Origin: Streptomyces hoynatensis
GTDB taxonomy: Bacteria; Actinomycetota; Actinomycetes; Streptomycetales; Streptomycetaceae
Direction of reading: 5' to 3'
Length of the DNA stretch: 64,000 nucleotides
Assembly (NCBI RefSeq): GCF_003626535.1
Contig: NZ_RBAL01000025.1
Span: 28,527-92,526 of the forward strand
The position numbers were made by a program, and so were the translations under genes. A model generated the notes under the pieces. That model ran no database searches. It was not told the DNA's origin and saw only the letters and a list, made by a program, of their open reading frames with translations. Within the stretch, counting starts at the first letter, position 1. Every line of letters begins with the position of its first letter. Shown here in pieces: positions 1-8,349 of this stretch.

Positions 1-512
1 CGCTGGCGCGCTGGATCAGGCTGGCCGGGGAGCGGGTGCGCTTCCAGGGGCTGCCGGCCCGGATCTGCTGGCTCGGCTACGGGCAGCGCGACCTGGCGGG
101 GGAGCGGTTCAACGAGATGGTGGCCTCGGGGGAACTCGCCGCGCCCATCGTGATCGGCCGCGACCACCTGGACTGCGGCTCGGTGGCCTCCCCCTACCGG
201 GAGACCGAGGGGATGCGGGACGGCTCGGACGCCATCGCGGACTGGCCGCTGCTGAACGCCATGGTGAACGTCGCCTCCGGCGCCTCCTGGGTGTCCATCC
301 ACCACGGCGGGGGCGTCGGCATCGGCCGCTCCCTGCACGCCGGGCAGGTGACGGTGGCCGACGGCAGCGCGCTGGCCGGGGAGAAGATCAGGCGGGTCCT
401 CACCAACGACCCGGGGATGGGGATCGTCAGGCACGTGGACGCCGGATATCCGGAGGCCGAGGCGGTCGCCGCCGCACGCGGGGTGCGGCTGCCGCTCCGG
501 GAGGGCCGGTGA
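1..512 (+). CDS. hutU: Urocanate hydratase, C-terminal part (gene enters from the left edge)
   Basis: Only the last ~170 residues are in the window; the reading frame is already open at base 3. Urocanate hydratase converts urocanate to imidazolonepropionate, the second step of histidine breakdown, using a tightly bound NAD+. The visible part contains the family's C-terminal signature: the ICWLGYGQR and IGRDHLDCGSVASPYRETE segments (the latter includes the family's conserved cysteine), then SWVSIHHGGGVGIG and the TNDPGMGIVRH tail. It is followed, with a 4-bp GTGA overlap, by an M20 amidohydrolase and then hutF and hutI, so the four form one translationally coupled hut operon. The start lies outside the window. 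Confidence 0.97.
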   Translation, partial: LARWIRLAGERVRFQGLPARICWLGYGQRDLAGERFNEMVASGELAAPIVIGRDHLDCGSVASPYRETEGMRDGSDAIADWPLLNAMVNVASGASWVSIHHGGGVGIGRSLHAGQVTVADGSALAGEKIRRVLTNDPGMGIVRHVDAGYPEAEAVAAARGVRLPLREGR

Positions 513-1858
513 GCCGGGCCCGGGAGGCGGCGGGCGAGGGACCCGGGCCCGGCCCCGGCGGTCCGCGCGGGCCGCGGGAAGAGCGGAGGCCCCGAGAGGA
601 AGGGAGGCCGCGGGAGGCGGGGCGGCCGGCGTGGGGTGGCCTCGCGCCGGGGACCGCGGAGGGATTCCGCCGGATGTGGCGGGAGCTGGCCGGGGTGGGC
701 CGTGCGGCCTCGGGCGGATACCGGCGCTTCGCCTGGACCGAGGCGGACGGGGAACTCGGGCGGTGGTTCCTGGCGGAGGCCGAGGCGCGGGGGCTGCGGC
801 ACGAGCGGGACCGGAACGGCAACCAGTGGGCCTGGCTCGGCGACCCCGCCCAGGGGGGCGCCGTGGCCACCGGCTCCCACCTGGACTCCGTCCCCGACGG
901 CGGGGCCTTCGACGGCCCGCTCGGGGTCGTGTCCGCCTTCGCCGCCCTCGACGAGCTGCGCGCCAGGGGCGTGACCCGGCGGCGGCCCCTCACCGTGGTC
1001 AGGTTCGCCGACGAGGAGGGCGCCCGCTTCGGCGTGGCCTGCGTCGGCTCCCGGCTGGCCTGCGGGCTGCTCGACCCAAAGGCGGCCAGGGCGCTGCGCG
1101 ACGCGGAAGGAGTGACCCTGGCCGAGGCCATGGCGCGGGCCGGGCACGACCCGGCGCGGCTCGGCGCCGACCCGGAACGGCTCGCCGGGCTGGCCGCGTT
1201 CCTCGAACTGCACATCGAGCAGGGCAGGGCGCTGGCCGGGCTGGGCCAGCCGGTGGCCCTGGGCTCGTCGATCCGGCCGCACGGCCGCTGGCGCTTCGAC
1301 TTCCGCGGGGCCGCCGACCACGCGGGCACCACCAGGATCGAGGACCGCAGGGACCCGATGCTCACGTACGCGCACACCGTGCTCAGCGCCCGCAAACGGG
1401 CCAGGCTCGCCGGCGCGCTGGCCACCTTCGGGCGGGTCGCCGCCGAGCCGGGCGCGGTCAACGCGGTGCCCGCCCTGGTCCGCGGCTGGCTCGACGCCCG
1501 CGCGGACGGCGAGGAGGCACTGCGCGAACTGGTCGCCGGCATCGAGCGGGCGGCCCGGGAACGCGGGGAGCGGGACGGCGTCGAGGTCGCCGTGACCCGC
1601 GAGTCCCACACCGCGGGGGTCGCCTTTCCGGCCGCGCTGCGCGAGACCCTCGCCGGCCTGCTCGGCGACGTCCCCCACCTGCCGACCGGGGCGGGACACG
1701 ACGCCGGGGTCCTGGCCGGCGCCGTGCCCACGGCCATGCTGTACGTACGCAACCCCACCGGCGTCTCGCACGCCCCGGCCGAGCACGCGGAGATCGAGGA
1801 CTGCCTGGCCGGGGTCGCCGCGCTCGCCACGGCACTGGAGGGTCTGGTGTGTCGCTGA
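509..1858 (+). CDS. M20-family amidohydrolase of the allantoate amidohydrolase/N-carbamoylase type, inside the hut operon
   Basis: A zinc-dependent M20/M28-type amidase. The metal-ligand motifs are present in order: GSHLDSVPDGGAFDG (His near residue 124, Asp near 135), FADEEGARFG (Glu near 170), ELHIEQG (His near 234) and a C-terminal SHAPAEHAEIED segment. By sequence it would be called allantoate amidohydrolase, but it is translationally coupled to hutU upstream (GTGA) and overlaps hutF downstream by 10 bp. No allantoin gene is nearby. The hutF product makes N-formylglutamate, which needs an amidohydrolase, so a role as formylglutamate deformylase is plausible (inference). The first ~50 residues are Pro/Arg/Gly-rich and unlike the family; the true start could be further in, for example the ATG at 674, although the GTGA overlap favours 509. 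Confidence 0.85.
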   Translation: MSRAREAAGEGPGPGPGGPRGPREERRPREEGRPREAGRPAWGGLAPGTAEGFRRMWRELAGVGRAASGGYRRFAWTEADGELGRWFLAEAEARGLRHERDRNGNQWAWLGDPAQGGAVATGSHLDSVPDGGAFDGPLGVVSAFAALDELRARGVTRRRPLTVVRFADEEGARFGVACVGSRLACGLLDPKAARALRDAEGVTLAEAMARAGHDPARLGADPERLAGLAAFLELHIEQGRALAGLGQPVALGSSIRPHGRWRFDFRGAADHAGTTRIEDRRDPMLTYAHTVLSARKRARLAGALATFGRVAAEPGAVNAVPALVRGWLDARADGEEALRELVAGIERAARERGERDGVEVAVTRESHTAGVAFPAALRETLAGLLGDVPHLPTGAGHDAGVLAGAVPTAMLYVRNPTGVSHAPAEHAEIEDCLAGVAALATALEGLVCR

Positions 1859-3234
1859 CCTCGCAGACGTACTGGGCGGAACACGCCTGGCTCAACGGGA
1901 CCGTGGAGCCAGGGGTGGTGCTCGCCACCAGCCCCGAGGGGCGGATCACCACCGTCCACCCCGGGGTGCCGGGGCCGCCGGTCGGCGCCGTCTCGCTGCG
2001 CGGGCTGACCGTGCCCGGACTCGCCAACGCCCACAGCCACGCCTTCCACCGCGCGCTGCGCGGCACCACCCAGGTCGGCAGCGGCACCTTCTGGACCTGG
2101 CGCAGCGGCATGTACGACATCGCCGCCCGCCTCACCCCCGACACCGCCTTCGCGCTGGCCCGCGCCGTCTACGCGGAGATGGCGCTGGCCGGCGTGACGG
2201 CCGTCGGGGAGTTTCACTATGTGCACCACCAGCCGGGCGGCACGCCGTACGAGAGCCCCCGGGCCATGGCGGAGGCGCTGATCGCCGCGGCCGCACAGGC
2301 CGGCATCCGGATCACGCTGCTCGACACCTGCTACCTCGCCGCGGGCTTCGGCCGGGAACCCGAGCCGCTCCAGCGGCGCTTCAGCGACGGCACGGCCGCC
2401 CGCTGGGCGGAACGCGCCGCCGCGCTGCACGCCGCCCACGACGGCCGCGCCGGGCCCGCGGGCGAGGAGGCGGCCGTCCGTGTCGGGGCGGCGATCCACT
2501 CGGTGCGGGCGGTGCCCGCGCCCGCCCTGGCCGAGGTGGCCGAGTGGGCCGCGGCACGCGAGGCCCCGCTGCACGTCCACCTGTCGGAGCAGCCGGCGGA
2601 GAACGAGGACTGCCTGCGGGCCCACGGCCGCACCCCGGCCGCCCTGCTCGCCGAGCACGGCGTGCTCGGCCCGCGCACCACCGCCGTGCACGCCACCCAC
2701 CTCACCCCCGAGGACACCGCGCTGCTCGGCCGCACCGGCACCCGCGCCTGCCTGTGCCCCACCACGGAACGCGACCTCGCCGACGGCATCGGCCCGGCCG
2801 GCGAATTGCGGCGCGCCGGCAGCCCGCTGTGCCTGGGCAGCGACAGCCACGCGGTGATCGATCTGTTCGAGGAGGCGCGGGCCCTGGAGCTGAACGAGCG
2901 GCTGCGCACCCTGACCCGCGGCCACTTCACCGCGGCCCAACTGCTGCGCGCCGCGGGCGAGGAGGGCCACGCGGCCCTCGGCCGCCCCGACTGCGGCCGC
3001 CTGGAGGTGGGCTGCCTCGCCGACTTCGCCACGGTGGCCCTCGACACGGTGCGCACCGCGGGCACGGCGCCGCGGCTGGCGACCGAGGCCGTGGTCTTCG
3101 CCGCCACCGGGGCGGACGTCAGGCACACGGTGGTCGGCGGGCGGCACATCGTGCGCGAGGGCGCCCACCAGCTGGTCCCCGACGTGCCGGGCGCGCTGCG
3201 CCGCGCGATCGAGGCCGTCCGCACCAGCCGCTGA
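1849..3234 (+). CDS. hutF: Formimidoylglutamate deiminase
   Basis: Amidohydrolase-superfamily enzyme that deiminates N-formimidoyl-L-glutamate to N-formyl-L-glutamate plus ammonia. The metal-binding HxH motif is seen in GLANAHSHAFHRALRG near residue 60. Further ligands are in PLHVHLSEQPAENEDC and AVHATHLTP, and the catalytic Asp is in CLGSDSHAVIDLFEEAR. The length of 461 residues is normal for the family. The same frame is open far upstream, but homology begins at SLTSQTYWAEHAWLNG, so the GTG at 1849, overlapping the previous stop by 10 bp, is the start. Using HutF rather than HutG-type formiminoglutamase fixes the pathway to the formylglutamate route. Confidence 0.95.
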   Translation: MSLTSQTYWAEHAWLNGTVEPGVVLATSPEGRITTVHPGVPGPPVGAVSLRGLTVPGLANAHSHAFHRALRGTTQVGSGTFWTWRSGMYDIAARLTPDTAFALARAVYAEMALAGVTAVGEFHYVHHQPGGTPYESPRAMAEALIAAAAQAGIRITLLDTCYLAAGFGREPEPLQRRFSDGTAARWAERAAALHAAHDGRAGPAGEEAAVRVGAAIHSVRAVPAPALAEVAEWAAAREAPLHVHLSEQPAENEDCLRAHGRTPAALLAEHGVLGPRTTAVHATHLTPEDTALLGRTGTRACLCPTTERDLADGIGPAGELRRAGSPLCLGSDSHAVIDLFEEARALELNERLRTLTRGHFTAAQLLRAAGEEGHAALGRPDCGRLEVGCLADFATVALDTVRTAGTAPRLATEAVVFAATGADVRHTVVGGRHIVREGAHQLVPDVPGALRRAIEAVRTSR

Positions 3235-3397
3235 CCGCCGCCGCCGCGCCCGGGGCGGCGGACCGCCCCCGCCCGGGGCCCGCGGCGGACCGCACCCGCC
3301 CGGGGCCGGGGGCCCCGCCGCGCGCCGGGCCCCCGCTCGCGCCCCACGGCCCCGCCCCCCACCCGCACCGATCCGCCAGGCCAGGAGGCGACCGCCG

Positions 3398-4573
3398 ATG
3401 CCAAGCACCGCGCTCACCCACATCAGCACCCTCGTCACCAACGATCCCTCCCTCGGCCCCGGCCCACTCGGCCCGATCCAGGACGCCGCGGTCGTCCTGG
3501 AGGACGGACACATCGCCTGGGTCGGTACCACCAGGAGAACACCCGCCACTGACAGTCACTACGACGCGGCGGGCAGGGCCGTGATCCCGGGCTTCGTCGA
3601 CTCCCACTCCCACCTGGTCTTCGCGGGCGACCGCGCCGAGGAGTTCACCGCCAGGATGAGCGGCCGGCCCTACACGGCGGGCGGCATCCGCACCACGGTC
3701 GCCGCCACCCGCCGCGCCGGCGAGGAGGAGCTGGCGGGCCGCCTCGCCGCCCACGTCGCGGAGATGCTGCGCCAGGGCACCACCACCGTGGAGACGAAGT
3801 CCGGCTACGGGCTGACCGTCGAGGACGAGGCCCGGGCCGTGCGCCTGGCCGCGGCCGTCACCGAGGAGGTGACCTACCTCGGCGCCCACGTCGTCCCCGA
3901 GGAGTACCGGGACGACCCAGGCGGCTACGTGGACCTGGTCACCGGGCCGATGCTGGCGGCCTGCGCCCCCCACGCCCGCTGGATCGACGTCTTCTGCGAA
4001 CGCGGGGCCTTCGACGCCGACCAGGCGCGCGCGGTCCTGACCGCCGGACTCGACCGGGGCCTGGGCGCCCGGGTCCACGCGGGGCAGCTGTCCGCGGGGC
4101 CGGGCGTGCGCCTGGCGGTGGAGCTCGGCGCCCGCTCGGCCGACCACTGCACCCACCTCACGGACGCGGACGTCGAGGCGCTCGCGGACAGCGGGGGGCG
4201 CACGGTCGCCACCCTGCTCCCCGGCTGCGAGTTCGCCACCCGCTCGCCCTACCCCGACGCCAGGCGCCTGCTCGCGGCCGGGGTCGTCGTCGCCCTGGCC
4301 ACCGACTGCAACCCCGGCTCCTCCTACACGAGTTCGCTGCCGTTTTGCATCGCGCTCGCCGTGCGGGAGATGGGCATGACCCCGGACGAGGCGCTGTGGG
4401 CGGCGACGGCCGGGGGCGCGGCGGCGCTCGGCCGCCGGGACATCGGCCGGATCGCCCCCGGCGCCCGCGCCGACCTCGCGGTCCTCGACGCGCCCTCCCC
4501 GGCACACCTCGCCTACCGGCCGGGCGTGCCCCTGGTCGCAGCGGTGTGGCACCGGGGCAGGCGCGCGGTCTAG
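3398..4573 (+). CDS. hutI: Imidazolonepropionase
   Basis: Hydrolyses 4-imidazolone-5-propionate to N-formimidoyl-L-glutamate, the substrate of HutF just upstream. The amidohydrolase metal site is visible: VIPGFVDSHSHLVFAGDRAEEF (HxH near residue 70), the ETKSGYGL loop, HAGQLS, DHCTHL and ALATDCNPGSS with its metal-ligand Asp. The length of 391 residues is normal. The start ATG has a strong ribosome-binding site (AGGAGG at 3383-3388). A 163-bp gap separates it from hutF. The gap is GC-rich repeat-like sequence without a clear promoter, so hutI may still be read with the hut operon. Confidence 0.96.
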   Translation: MPSTALTHISTLVTNDPSLGPGPLGPIQDAAVVLEDGHIAWVGTTRRTPATDSHYDAAGRAVIPGFVDSHSHLVFAGDRAEEFTARMSGRPYTAGGIRTTVAATRRAGEEELAGRLAAHVAEMLRQGTTTVETKSGYGLTVEDEARAVRLAAAVTEEVTYLGAHVVPEEYRDDPGGYVDLVTGPMLAACAPHARWIDVFCERGAFDADQARAVLTAGLDRGLGARVHAGQLSAGPGVRLAVELGARSADHCTHLTDADVEALADSGGRTVATLLPGCEFATRSPYPDARRLLAAGVVVALATDCNPGSSYTSSLPFCIALAVREMGMTPDEALWAATAGGAAALGRRDIGRIAPGARADLAVLDAPSPAHLAYRPGVPLVAAVWHRGRRAV

Positions 4574-4649
4574 GGTCGGCCCTCGGCGGGGAAACGGGGG
4601 CGTGCGGCGGGGCGCGCGGCGCGGAAAGAGCGAGGAACGGGGTGGCCTG

Positions 4650-6254
4650 ATGGCCGAGCACAGCGAGAAACGCGCCGGCGCCGGGACCGGCGCGGAGACC
4701 GGCGCGGGCGCCGGGGAGCCGGCGGCGAAGGCCGGAACGGGCCTCGGGGACGCCGCCCCCGGGAAATCCACCCCCCTGCGGGCCCCACTCCCGCCCGCCG
4801 CCCCCGCGAACGCCGCCCCCGCGAACGCCGGGCCAGGCGACGGCGGGGCGGGGGACGCCGGCCTTCCGGGACCCGGCCTGCCCGCGTCCGGCCTTGCGGA
4901 GCCCGGCCCGGAGGAGGCCGCGCCGCGCGGCCTCGGGAGCCGTTTCCACAAGCTGTGGACGGCCAGCACCGTCTCCAACCTCGGGCAGGGCGCCTCCGCC
5001 ATCGCCTTCCCCTGGCTGGCCACCACCCTGACCCAGAACCCGGTGCTCATCGCGCTCAACGGCGTGGCGGTGCGGCTGCCCTGGCTGCTGTTCAGCCTGC
5101 CCGCCGGGGCGCTCGCCGACCGCCTCGACCGCCGCCGGGTGCTGCTCGCGATGAGCGCCGCCCGGGCCGTGATCGTGGGCGTGGTCGCCCTCCTGGTGGC
5201 CTGGGACGCCATGAGCCTGCCGCTGCTGTACTGCTGTGCCCTGGTCCTCGGCTTCGCGGAGGTGATGTTCGACAACACCTCGCAGGTGCTGCTGCCCTCC
5301 GTCGTGGACCGGCGGCGGCTGGCCGCCGCCAACGGCCGCCTGATGTCGGCCCAGATCGTCGCGGACAGCTTCCTGGCCCGCCCGCTGGGCGGGGCGCTGA
5401 TCGCCCTGGCGGTGGCCGCGCCCTTCGCCTTCGACGCCTCGGCGGCCGCGGTCTCCCTCGTGCTGCTGCTGACCCTGCGCGGCAGCTTCCGCGCCCGCCC
5501 CGACGCCCCCACGCAGCCCGCTCCCCCGGCCGCGACGGACGAGCCGGGTGCCAAGGACGAGCCGCGTACGGCGGACGAGCCGGGCGCGGCGGCGGGGAGC
5601 GTTCCCGCGGCGGGGGCGGCGCGTTCGATGCGGGCCGAGATCCGCGAGGGGGTGCGCTGGCTGTGGCGGCACCCGCTGGTGCGCCCGCTGGCCGTCTCGC
5701 TCGCCGTGATGAACCTGGTCGGCGCCGCGACCGAGTCGATCTACGTCCTCTACGCCCAGGAGGTGCTGGGGCTCGGCCCGGTCGGCTTCGCGGTGCTCAC
5801 CTCGGTGACCGGCATCGGCGGGCTGCTCGGCGGGCTGCTCGCGGCCAGGATCGGCACCTCGCGCTCGCTGTTCCTGCTGCTGGCGCTGGAGGTGGCCGCC
5901 AACGCCACGACCGCGCTCGCCTCGAACGCCTTCGTGATCGGCCTCGGCAGCGTGGCGATGGGCTTCGGCATCGTCGTGTGGAACGTGACCACGGTCTCGC
6001 TGCGGCAGTCCCTCGTGCCCGACCGGCTGCTGGGCCGGGTGAACAGCGTCTACCGGCTGCTCGGCTGGGGATCGATGCCGCTGGGCATGGCGGCAGGCGG
6101 CGCGCTGGTGAGCGCCGTCGAGGCGCTGTGGGGGCGTGAGGCGGGGCTGCGGGCGCCGTTCGTCCTCGCGGTGGTCCTGGTGCTGGGGCTGGCCCGCTAC
6201 ATGCGCCGCCACCTCGGCGAACGCGCCATCAAGGCGGCCCTCTCGGCGAGTTGA
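4650..6254 (+). CDS. MFS transporter of the enterobactin-exporter (MFS_3) type
   Basis: A 12-helix major facilitator protein, probably a proton-driven exporter. The transporter domain begins only near residue 95 (FHKLWTASTVSNLGQGASAI). MFS motif A follows (GALADRLDRRRVLL), and hydrophobic helices are spread to the C-terminus, with a charged central loop near residues 290-330. The first ~95 residues are a low-complexity Ala/Gly/Pro-rich extension with an internal NAAPAN repeat, not part of the fold. No better internal start precedes the first helix. The ATG is preceded by a weak ribosome-binding site (GGGGTGG). Substrate unknown. The gene ends inside an 18-bp tandem duplication, and a bidirectional hairpin separates it from the convergent sigma-factor gene. 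Confidence 0.88.
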   Translation: MAEHSEKRAGAGTGAETGAGAGEPAAKAGTGLGDAAPGKSTPLRAPLPPAAPANAAPANAGPGDGGAGDAGLPGPGLPASGLAEPGPEEAAPRGLGSRFHKLWTASTVSNLGQGASAIAFPWLATTLTQNPVLIALNGVAVRLPWLLFSLPAGALADRLDRRRVLLAMSAARAVIVGVVALLVAWDAMSLPLLYCCALVLGFAEVMFDNTSQVLLPSVVDRRRLAAANGRLMSAQIVADSFLARPLGGALIALAVAAPFAFDASAAAVSLVLLLTLRGSFRARPDAPTQPAPPAATDEPGAKDEPRTADEPGAAAGSVPAAGAARSMRAEIREGVRWLWRHPLVRPLAVSLAVMNLVGAATESIYVLYAQEVLGLGPVGFAVLTSVTGIGGLLGGLLAARIGTSRSLFLLLALEVAANATTALASNAFVIGLGSVAMGFGIVVWNVTTVSLRQSLVPDRLLGRVNSVYRLLGWGSMPLGMAAGGALVSAVEALWGREAGLRAPFVLAVVLVLGLARYMRRHLGERAIKAALSAS

Positions 6255-6281
6255 GCACCATCCGCGAGTTGAGCACCGTCC
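6246..6281. repeat. 18-bp tandem duplication spanning the MFS stop codon
   Basis: Two adjacent copies of gcgagttgagcaccatcc (6246-6263 and 6264-6281) differ at one base. The MFS stop codon (TGA at 6252-6254) lies in the first copy, so the duplication repeats the last codons and stop of the gene. Confidence 0.85.
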
Positions 6282-6315
6282 GCGGGTCGAGCGCTTCGCG
6301 CGCGCGATGGGGGGC

Positions 6316-6341
6316 GGCGCCGGACCCGGGGGTCCGGCGCC
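6316..6341. terminator. Bidirectional terminator hairpin between convergent genes
   Basis: A perfect 11-bp inverted repeat (GGCGCCGGACC at 6316-6326 and GGTCCGGCGCC at 6331-6341) with a 4-nt loop. It sits between the 3' ends of the MFS gene and the sigma-factor gene. It has no U-tract, which is usual in streptomycetes. Confidence 0.7.
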
Positions 6342-6401
6342 CGCTCGCCCGTGCGGGGCGCCTCGGCGCGCCCCTGCAAGACCGCGGTCGGCCCGGGCAG
6401 G

Positions 6402-7469
6402 TCAGTCCTCGGCCAGCAGGCCGCGCCGCAGTCTGCCGAGTGTGCGCGCGAGCAGCCGGGAGACGTGCATCTGCGAGATGCCCAGCTCCTCGCCGATCTC
6501 CGACTGGGTCATGTTGCCCACGAAACGCAGCGAGAGGATCTGGCGGTCGCGCGGCGAGAGGTCCGCGATGAGCGGCTTGAGCGACTCGATGTACTCGATG
6601 CCCTCCAGGCCGTGGTCCTCGTAGCCGATGCGGTCCGCGAGGGCGCCCTCCCCCTCGTCCTCCTCGGGCTGCGCGTCGAGGGAGCTGGCGGTGTACGCGT
6701 TCGAGGCCGTCATGCCCTCGATGACCTCTTCCTGGCTGATCCTGAGCCGCTCGGCCAGCTCCGCGACGGTCGGCGCGCGGTCCAGCTGCTGCGCCAGCTC
6801 GTCGCCCGCCTTGGCCAGGTCGAGCCGCAGCTCCTGAAGCCGCCGCGGCACGCGCACCGACCAGGAGGTGTCCCGGAAGAAGCGCTTGATCTCGCCGATG
6901 ATCGTCGGCATGGCGAAGGTGGGGAACTCCACGCCCCGCTCGGCGTCGAACCGGTCGATCGCCTTGATCAGGCCGATGGTGCCGACCTGGACGATGTCCT
7001 CCATCGGCTCGCTGCGCGACCTGAAGCGGGAGGCGGCGAATTTGACCAGGGCGAGGTTCAGCTCGACCAGGGTGTTGCGTACGTACGCGTACTCGTGGGT
7101 GCCCTCCTCCAGAACCCGCAGCCGGGCGAAGAGGCTCTTGGACAGGGCGCGAGCGTCCAGCGGCGCCACCTCGTCGAAGGGCGGGATCTCGGGGAGCGCG
7201 GCCAGGGGGTCCCCGGCCGGCTCGGCCCAGGGGGCGGGGGCCTGCGGGGCGTTCGGTGCGTCGCCGCTGCCGTGGGCGACCCGGTGGCCCTCCACGGGCG
7301 GGGAGGTCTCTCCACTGTCGCCCGTTCCGACGGCACCGTCGAAAATGCCGTTTTCGCGAAGATTTCCGATGGATTCGCCGATTTCGTCGGCATCGTCGAG
7401 TCTGTGCGGAAAATCAATATCGCGCGTATGTGTGCTGTATGCCTGGAAATTTCCAGGTGCGGGTGACAT
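6402..7469 (-). CDS. Alternative RNA polymerase sigma factor, SigB/SigF/SigI family
   Basis: A group-3 stress/development sigma factor of 355 residues. Region 2 is seen in NLALVKFAASRFRSRSEPMEDIVQVGTIGLIKAIDRFD (near residues 135-175), then FPTFAMPTIIGEIKRFFRDTSW. Region 3 includes the PTVAELAERLRIS helix. Region 4 ends with LSLRFVGNMTQSEIGEELGISQMHVSRLLAR, a helix-turn-helix that reads the -35 element. A ~110-residue acidic N-terminal extension precedes region 2 and uses noticeably less GC-rich codons than the rest. The ATG has a good ribosome-binding site (GGAGGA at 7474-7479). The divergent STAS protein and the RsbW-like ATPase next to it suggest partner-switch control. The layout resembles the sigI locus of S. 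coelicolor (recalled, not checked). Confidence 0.93.
   Translation of the reverse strand: MSPAPGNFQAYSTHTRDIDFPHRLDDADEIGESIGNLRENGIFDGAVGTGDSGETSPPVEGHRVAHGSGDAPNAPQAPAPWAEPAGDPLAALPEIPPFDEVAPLDARALSKSLFARLRVLEEGTHEYAYVRNTLVELNLALVKFAASRFRSRSEPMEDIVQVGTIGLIKAIDRFDAERGVEFPTFAMPTIIGEIKRFFRDTSWSVRVPRRLQELRLDLAKAGDELAQQLDRAPTVAELAERLRISQEEVIEGMTASNAYTASSLDAQPEEDEGEGALADRIGYEDHGLEGIEYIESLKPLIADLSPRDRQILSLRFVGNMTQSEIGEELGISQMHVSRLLARTLGRLRRGLLAED
7442..7457. promoter_or_regulatory. 16-bp perfect palindrome in the first codons of the sigma gene
   Basis: CCTGGAAATTTCCAGG is a perfect 16-bp dyad at codons 5-10 of the sigma-factor gene, about 20 bp inside the start. It is AT-rich at its centre in an otherwise GC-rich gene. 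It could be an operator or an mRNA hairpin near the ribosome-binding site. Function is inferred only from its shape and position. Confidence 0.4.
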
Positions 7470-7725
7470 ATGTGTCCTCCGAAGTCTCTCGGCGTATGGC
7501 TGCCGAAGCCATGGCGTGCGTTGGGTGCGGGCGCCTCCCTTCCGGCATGAGTGGTTTCCGGTCTCCTCTACGCCTACCTGCCCACGGACGCGAAAGGCAA
7601 GTCTGCTCCGCCCGAAAGGTCCGTTATGTCCGAACAGTGCGGCTGTTGGGCAGGCCCGGCACGGGCTAAGGTTTCGAACCTAGCCAGACCTTGCCGGAAT
7701 GGCGCTCCGAACAGAAGGGGGCTGC

Positions 7726-8106
7726 ATGGGCCGCGGGATGCCGGATGGTTCCGACCGGCGCCAGTTGACGGTCGACGTGCGGCGTGTGGGCTCCAGCGCG
7801 GTGGTCGCGCCGGGCGGCGAACTCGATCACCACTCCGCCGAAAAACTCCGCGAATCGCTCGACGCCTGCATCGCGGAAGGCTGTAACCGGATCGTTGTCG
7901 ACTGTTCCGCGCTCGAGTTCTGCGACTCGACCGGTCTCAACGTGCTTCTCACCACGCGCCTCGAGCTGGAGGCCGCCGGGGGCGAGATGCATTTGGCCGA
8001 CATGCTGCCCAACGTCGCCCGGGTCCTGGAGATCACCGGTGCGGCCGCCGTCTTCGTGCTGCACGACCGCGTCGAGGACGCCCTCGCCGCGCTGCCGACG
8101 GACTGA
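7726..8106 (+). CDS. STAS-domain anti-sigma factor antagonist
   Basis: A single STAS domain protein of 126 residues (SpoIIAA/RsbV/BldG type). Such proteins bind the anti-sigma kinase in their unphosphorylated form and so release the sigma factor. The phosphorylatable serine is in the diagnostic LEFCDSTGLNVLL motif near residue 63, preceded by the RIVVDCSALEF strand. An ATG nine codons further upstream is in frame, but the ATG at 7726 has a proper ribosome-binding site (AGAAGGGGG) and fits the family. It is divergent from the sigma gene across 256 bp and followed by the RsbW-like kinase, completing a sigma/antagonist/anti-sigma set. Confidence 0.9.
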   Translation: MGRGMPDGSDRRQLTVDVRRVGSSAVVAPGGELDHHSAEKLRESLDACIAEGCNRIVVDCSALEFCDSTGLNVLLTTRLELEAAGGEMHLADMLPNVARVLEITGAAAVFVLHDRVEDALAALPTD

Positions 8107-8349
8107 GAGCGCGCACCGGAGGGGCGAACCGGCGGCGGCCTCGCGGACCGTAAGCCGCCACCGGCCTCGCGGATCGAACACGCGAAGGTACCTGCTGGCG
8201 GCGGCGGGTCGCGCGAGTCACACTATTGCTCGGCAAGGCGCCGGTGTGGCCTGTGCCCCACGGGGCAGGAGACCACCCACTCCGGAAGGCGTCCGAGATT
8301 GAGCAGCCGTTTCTGCGGCGCGGTTGATGCGGTGAGGGGAGGCGTGCGC

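Noticed and set aside
631..1848. Long upstream extension of the hutF frame
   Set aside because: The extension overlaps the M20 gene and has no homology-like sequence; the GTG at 1849 starts the conserved protein.
427..3549. A 1040-codon open frame on the minus strand across the hut genes
   Set aside because: Product is Arg/Ala/Pro-rich with no family pattern; it is the antisense shadow of well-supported hut genes in very GC-rich DNA.
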